Source of the DNA: Gnetum montanum
Lineage: Eukaryota; Streptophyta; Gnetopsida; Gnetales; Gnetaceae
Assembly: GCA_015680685.1 (NCBI GenBank)
Contig: MNCI01008665.1
Location: 355,963 to 379,001, forward strand
Length of the DNA: 23,039 bases
Direction: 5' to 3'
The translations under genes and the position numbers were made by a program. Positions 18,044 through 23,039 of this stretch are shown here, piece by piece (position 1 is the stretch's first letter; each line of letters begins with the position of its first letter). Under the pieces are notes generated by a model. That model saw only the letters and a program-made list of their open reading frames with translations. It was not told the DNA's origin and made no database searches.

Positions 18044-19994
18044 TTTGCTTTGCATTTAAAGATACTAGGTTCAAAGCTTCATACTAGCACACTACACATG
18101 CTAGCATGGAGGCATTGTTCTAAGCATTTCCTAATTATCACCTTACCCTAGAAAAAAGACCTAGGTTCAAGTGAGCCTCTACATAACCACTCCAGAATGT
18201 TAAGCTTTGGCTTATCCATAGATCCTTCCAAGGCCTTACCTTGGTAGGATAAGCATTTAGCCTTTTAATGATGATTCTTTGGTAGTAAGACTGTTAAATA
18301 AGTAATTGAAAAATCATATCATTTTACTTGTAAATATCCAAGTAGATGTCAAAATTGTTGTTTAGATGATAATATTTTTGAAAAAAGTTAAAGAAAAAAC
18401 AGAGATTATTAAGTTAGTGAATATGTAATGAATTAGGAAGTAATAACTTTTCACATTAGACAAATCATTAAAAAAATAATAAAAAAAAATTTAAAATCAT
18501 TCACATTACAACTATATTTAGTAGCTTCATTCTCAAATCATGTCTCAGTTGGATATTTGCAGGTGACTATCCCGAGCGAGGGTATCTCCCTAGAATTCCA
18601 TTAATATTACAGTGAATCTAAATACCTATGCATTGGAGATTCGTGATTCCGGACAGCAAGGGATCAAGAATCATGGCATCGGCATTACACAGTTCACAGA
18701 AAACAAGGGAGTTCAAATGACTAAACAAACACAAGGAAATCACGATAGGGCTACTTAATAACCGAAGGCCGAAGGGCCAAGTTTGGGTCATACCGAAATC
18801 AAAGCTTGGGACGGCGTGTGCCAGGAAAACATTGCATTTGCATGGATTGGCCTGCCTTTGGGAGCGTCAAAGGTTCTGCCATGACGGGCACATTCACGCG
18901 TGTTTATTGGTCATTGCTGGTTTTTGCTCTTTTTCTCTGCTGAAAAAAGAAAAAGCAAAATAGGTCATCGTCATGGATCATGAGTCATAAATGCTTGTTC
19001 AACTTTTTTTAAAATCTATTTCTTTATGAACCAATGAAGCCCACCAGCACACGGACAATGGTCATGGCGCTTTGTTTTTACTTTAACCTTCATCATGATT
19101 AGTGCCCATTCTTCAATGTTCCACAGGTCTTTGATGATCATCATGGGTGAGTTGAGTTAGTGGGCTGTGCCTAGTTTAGTTAAGTTGTGTCTTCTTATAA
19201 TGTGGTCATCTTCAAGATGGCCCTACAACACCACTCATAGGTACGTTGTTGAACAAAAGTATTAGCATACTTGATTTGTTATAAAATTGGTTGATGCTTG
19301 AGGCTTAATTTCATTCTTGGACAGATTGGATAGAGTAACAAAAGGGTTTCATTTTATTGCTGTCATTTTGGTTGTTGCAGAAATTATATATTTGGCCAGA
19401 TTATGGCTCTTGAATAAGGAAATGGATTTGATGCCCTCTATACCTCTACAAATTTTCGTGCTTCAATTTAATGGTGATATTGCAATCGTCTTTGCAATTT
19501 TTAAGCATTAACAATACTTTGGATTCACATTGTGCTTGTTCTATATTCTGCAATGTTTTTTTATGATATATGAGATTTAATTTAAAAAAAAACTAATATA
19601 TTTAAATTTTCTCTATCACATCCCCAACTACAAACCCATCCCCACTTTTTCTTGAGGCACATGCACCCAAACATGTTCAGAATCACGAATCCTCAATTCC
19701 TTGCTTCTACAAATTGGATTCTTTTGATGCATAGCTAAATATGCAAACCAACATCTTTGGCTAACTAGTAACATCATATCTGTAACTAATATTATGCCTG
19801 TTACTACATCACATTCCAGTTTCTCCCATCACAAGCAAACCTTTGCTAAAGAAAAAGGCTCGGTAAAACGAAATGGAACTTTGGCTATGATTGAGACAAC
19901 AAACATGAGGATTCTTCATCACGCCAGCTATTCATTTGGCTTACTTGACTCTGCAAGGTCGACACCACCTAGCAAGACTGAGGATTCTTCTTTG
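18044..19994. other. Mostly anonymous AT-rich intergenic DNA
   Basis: I see no convincing gene. 18210-18254 is a nested hairpin (GCTTATCC/GGATAAGC outside, CCAAGG/CCTTGG inside). 18770-18900 is locally less AT-rich. GATTCGTGATTC near 18642 recurs inverted near 19690. The small plus-strand ORFs (19317-19511 and the one starting at 19794) lack recognisable domains. Confidence 0.5.
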
Positions 19995-20015
19995 TTTTTT
20001 TTTTTTTTTTTTTTT
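19995..20015 (-). other. LINE poly(A) tail
   Basis: Twenty-one T on the plus strand, directly next to the LINE 3' end. It marks the point of target-primed reverse transcription and gives the element's orientation. Confidence 0.88.
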
Positions 20016-20350
20016 GGGAAAGTAGTCGGGATTATATTACTAAGAAACGCAAGCTATAGTACAAGAGATTACAAATGGTGGACCATCAGGAATGGCCCCC
20101 CCACCCCCCCCCCCACTGTTCCCTTGGTTTGCTCCATGGTCAGTGTAAGATTTTTGTTTTGGGAGCTGGTTTCTTTGATTTTAGGGATTCTTCCCTACCA
20201 TGGGGGGGGGGGGGGGCGGCGGGGGGATGCCCCCCACCAAGGAAACAAAGAGAGGGGGAGTCAAAACAGTAGAGAAATGGGGTGGCATCGGCCCGATGGG
20301 GGGGGCAAGCGTCACCCACGACCCGAGGTCGACAAACCCCCCTTATGGGT
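20016..20350 (-). other. LINE 3' untranslated region
   Basis: About 335 bases between the last in-frame TGA (20351-20353) and the poly(A) tail. It contains C runs of 15 (20202-20216) and G runs of 11 (20104-20114) on the sense strand, so ORFs called here on both strands are low-complexity artefacts. Confidence 0.55.
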
Positions 20351-21790
20351 TCATCGGCAGGCATAGTTGGGGCACTCCAGTTCATGGAGAATATCCAGAG
20401 TGTTCTGGTGGTCATTCGTGTCCATGAAACTAGCTGCCTGTTGGATACCCTGCATGGTCGACTCCCGCCAGCTCCGATCCGCTTGCAAAGTGCTTGCATC
20501 TGGATGGAAGTGCACCGAGGTCCGATAGATATGGCGTCTGAGCTCAACCCAGGAGCTCTCACAGTTGATGCCAAGAATGAGGTATAGGCACCACCCCCCT
20601 CTTAGCCATTGTCGGATGTTGTGCTCATGAGCTCGGTCGAGCTACCACTGTCATTGATCCTCCTCCTCCTGAAACCGCTCCTGCTCCACTTGCTCGCGCT
20701 GTCTCTGGGTCGCGTCTTCCTGAATCAACTCTTCCTGCACTTGGGCCCAGATTTCATCAATTAGGCGGGCCTTGGCAACCTTGGTCATGAGGTCCTACTG
20801 CCTCACCTGCTCTTGTTCTCGTTTAGAGAACTGGGCTTCTAGGTCGGCTTGGGCCTGCACAACGGCTTCATGCCATCTAGCTTCCCACTCCCTTCGCTCA
20901 GCCTCCTGTGCCTCGTCTATGGCCCTCTACGTGGCCTACTGAAGTTCTTCGTGCCAGTTCATATGGTCAGAGGTCTCTAGTGGGGGGGAAACTGGCTTGT
21001 CAAGGCGAGGGGGGGGGGGGGGGGGGGGGGGGGGCACCGCTCCCATTGGGTCCTATGGCCCCACGTGAAGGTTGAAGCCCAAAGCTACTAGTGGCTCCCT
21101 TGGCCCGGCAAAACTATAGGGTCCTGGGGGCTCACCACAGGGGGCACTCTGGGGGGGCAAAGGACAACGGGTGCTGCCCCCCCCCTCTACCCCCCACCAC
21201 AGGGCAAGAATTAAACTAGAATGACGGCTATGTCGCTTGAGCAGAAGGGCCTCCAGAAAAAAGTGAGGGAGGTTGACCTGGCGACCTAACTTAAGACAGT
21301 GTAGAAAAGTGAAGTGTAGGCCCTGGAGCTTGGAACCGTTGCCAGATTGGACAAAACATCTATCCACTAGATTTGCTCCTCGGGCCCAGAGGCGAGGTAG
21401 GGAAGATTTGGGCACCTATAGGCTCCTGGTTTGAGGCACGGGCCCATCAAAGAACATTTCTACATCTTGCAAGTCACAGGTGGAAGGCAGGATGATCTCA
21501 CCAGCAATCTAGGCCCTTAGACAGCTGGCGATTGAAGATTCCGTGATCAGAATCTCACGGCCTCAAAAAAAGGTATGGTCATCGACCCAGTTGGAGAAGA
21601 ACGCATCGTCTGCCAGATCTGGATCCCCAACCAGCCATTGCAAAGGGTCAGACCAGCCGCATTGGGTCACCATCTACCTGAGCTCTTTGTCTTCCTGGAA
21701 TGTGCCACAGTTTGACTCAAATGTAGGAGTGATTCCCATCGTCGCCTCGATTTCTTTCCACATGTGGAGAGCCTGGAAGACCAGCTGCGG
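20351..21790 (-). pseudogene. LINE ORF2 C-terminal extension: PTP-like region, poly-Pro and coiled coil
   Basis: Downstream of zf-RVT one minus-strand frame, the same as the RT frame, continues to a TGA at 20351 with a few TAG/TGA stops. It reads LVFQALHMWKEIEATMGI, a region with GREILITESSIASC, VPKSSLPRLWARGANLVDRC and GRQVNLPHFFLEALLLKR (about 21260-21550), nine Pro codons from a 26-nt C run (21009-21034), a coiled coil rich in Glu/Gln/Ala/Arg (about 20650-20960, WHEAVVQAQADLEAQFSKRE), and a Trp/His-rich end (VELRRHIYRTSVHFHPDAS). The middle region recalls the 'putative plant transposon protein' domain family by general character. Usual plant L1 ORF2 ends with zf-RVT, sometimes RNase H, so this is odd. 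Function unknown. Confidence 0.6.
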
Positions 21791-21799
21791 GGGGGTGCC

Positions 21800-22160
21800 A
21801 TTTCTATAAGAAAACAATGTTGTTCCGTGCTTTCCACGCTACCCATAAAAGTAGCGTGGCCCAAGAATNCGTAGCGTGACCCAAGAATCGCCTGTGAGGC
21901 GCATCAGGGGGGGGGGTCACCGCCGTCGCACGCCACATGGTACGCATGCACACACAATCATACGTAAAGTGCTGCATCATCTCTGCCGCTGCGCTGCATG
22001 AAGGACAAGTGTTGTGCTGTAAAATTCTGCACCGTCGCAGGAGGGCACGCATGGGTAGCGCGTCCCATCGGAGCAACCAGAGAAAGATTTTAATTTTCTC
22101 AAGCAGCCGCCCTCGCTAATTCTGTTGCCAACCAATGATTTGGGGGTATTTGGCGGTCAG
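21800..22160 (-). pseudogene. LINE ORF2 zf-RVT region
   Basis: Zinc-binding region found after RT in plant LINEs. It reads LLEKIKIFLWLLRWDALPM, RRCRILQHNTCPSCSAAAEMMQHFTYDC (CxxC...H...C ligands visible) and LLLWVAWKARNNIVF. It is in a different frame from the parts on either side: one frameshift lies between about 22160 and 22259 and another near 21805. Inside it an 18-base sequence is duplicated with a period of 20 bases around a single N at 21869, which may be an assembly fault. Confidence 0.8.
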
Positions 22161-22258
22161 CAGGGCACGTAGCTCAAGGCCCCACCACCCCCAAGCCTGC
22201 ATCACACATGCGTGTCGGCATAGCGCCTACCAGGACCTAGAATCCTGCACCCCTGTCT

Positions 22259-23039
22259 CTATGCATTCATGATGCGGATCCATGGGATCAGTTCTCTGTG
22301 CGAGCACGTAAACCGAAGCACCAACCGTTGCTGCCCCAACATCAGTTCGTCCTCAAAGGATGTGATGACCAATCCACCTGTGTTCTGGGGGCACTCCACC
22401 CGATCCCAACTGACCAAGTGGATCTTGCTCCCCCCATTACCCCCCTCCCAGATAAAACTACAAACCAACGTGTTAATTGCATTGATGATGGCGTTAGGGG
22501 GGGTGGCAACAGCCGCCACAAAACGAGCGATTGTCATGGGGATTCCCATTGCTACGAGTAGACGTCCTTTGAGGCTTAGGAATTGATTTGCCCAATGGCC
22601 CACTCTTCTCTCAATTTTTTTCACCAACAAGCCCCATGACATGGTTCGCCCACACCAGAAGAGGGGGATGCCCAGATAGGTGTCATTGCTCATCCCGAGT
22701 AGGATATTCAAGATTTGTACCACTCGGTTTTAAATTTGCTCATCAACATTAATGAAGTGGGCTGAAGACTTAGTCCAATTGATCTCCAGCCCCAACTCAG
22801 CAGCCAGGCGGGATAAAGCAATGTTGATGCATCATGCTTGTGGGACCGCCACCCTACTAAGTAGCATTGTATCATCCGCATAGTGTTCGACCCGACATGC
22901 CACCCCATCAATGTCCAAACCATCCACCCTGGATGTGCTACAGTAGTGCTGTATTAAGTCTATGGCGGTGATGAAGAGGAGGGGCAAGAGTGGGTCCCCT
23001 TGCCTCAGCCCCCTACCTGGGGATGAAAGGCCCCACAAC
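22259..23039 (-). pseudogene. LINE ORF2 reverse transcriptase, C-terminal half
   Basis: Non-LTR reverse transcriptase that performs target-primed integration. The window edge cuts it. Seen: GRGLRQGDPLLPLLFITAID, then the catalytic box HYADDTMLL (about 22860-22890), a TGA, ELGLEINWTKSSAHF, a TAA, then an open 154-residue part (22259-22723) with YLGIPLFWCGRTMSW, IERRVGHWANQFLSLKGRL, IHLVSWDRVECPQNTGGL. Starts at 23038 and 22723 are in phase, so both stops are point changes (CGA to TGA, CAA to TAA type). The catalytic Asp pair is kept. Inactive through stops and the frameshift downstream. Confidence 0.9.

Larger units (their letters stand above)
19995..23039 (-). mobile_element. L1-type plant LINE, 3' half
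   Basis: The minus strand carries a LINE reverse transcriptase (GRGLRQGDPL, HYADDTMLL), the downstream YLGIPLF and GRLLVA blocks, a zf-RVT-like CxxC...H...C region and WVAWKARNNIVF. It ends in ...TAATATAATCCCGACTACTTTCCC followed by 21 A (19995-20015 are T on the plus strand), a typical plant LINE tail. The 5' part (ORF1, endonuclease, RT fingers) is right of the window, so its target duplication cannot be tested. The sense strand is strikingly C-run rich (15, 26 and 10 nt and others). Confidence 0.9.

Noticed and set aside
19317-19511. Hydrophobic 64-residue ORF that could look like a membrane protein
   Set aside because: AT-rich DNA gives hydrophobic codons by chance. No homologous pattern or promoter context is visible.
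19794-20366. 190-residue plus-strand ORF
   Set aside because: It runs across the LINE poly(A) tail (read as poly-Phe) and homopolymer-rich LINE UTR. Only the first 64 residues are unique sequence, and they match no family I know.
20140-20587. Overlapping ORFs on both strands around the G/C runs
   Set aside because: Long open frames here come from low-complexity G/C runs and lack of AT-rich stops. The coherent frame is the minus-strand coiled-coil frame, not these.

Overview
The window looks like a repeat-rich intergenic stretch of a large plant nuclear genome. A gymnosperm is my guess, and the sequence does not prove it. Almost everything recognisable is a decayed transposable element on the minus strand. 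I found no intact host gene, rRNA gene, CRISPR array or bacterial feature.

Positions 1 to about 16,700 or beyond are a nest of three Ty3/gypsy LTR retrotransposons. The outer (oldest) one, element B, is chromovirus-like. Its 5' LTR starts at 15950, followed by an iMet-tRNA-type primer binding site, gag, protease, RT and RNase H. Its pol is cut at 6643/6644, just before the integrase, by element A. Element A is Athila/Tat-like: LTR 5812-6643, a degenerate Asp-tRNA-type primer binding site, then gag, protease, RT, RNase H and integrase running off the left edge. A second relative of A, element C, sits at 9966-15833 inside the gag of B. It has two 893-bp LTRs, TGATGA/TCATCA ends and a perfect 5-bp target duplication (CTCTC). 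The gag frame of B resumes in phase once C and one target copy are removed. C carries gag but no recognisable pol, so it is a gag-only, non-autonomous element.

Positions about 16,700-19,990 hold the undefined outer end of B's LTR, a 411-bp MITE-like element with a 10-bp target duplication (17471-17881), a possible tRNA-like SINE head (17963-18043), and about 1.7 kb of AT-rich DNA where I recognise nothing.

Positions 19995-23039 are the 3' half of an L1-type LINE on the minus strand, ending in a 21-nt poly(A) tail (poly-T on the plus strand). Its RT and zf-RVT-like regions are followed in the same overall frame by an extra module: a globular region resembling plant transposon-associated proteins, a proline run encoded by a 26-nt homopolymer, and a Glu/Gln-rich coiled coil. 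This architecture is the most unusual thing in the window.

Decay is dominated by changes of the C-to-T / G-to-A type. These create TAG/TGA/TAA stops and remove catalytic Asp codons in element A, as expected for long-methylated, silenced plant transposons.
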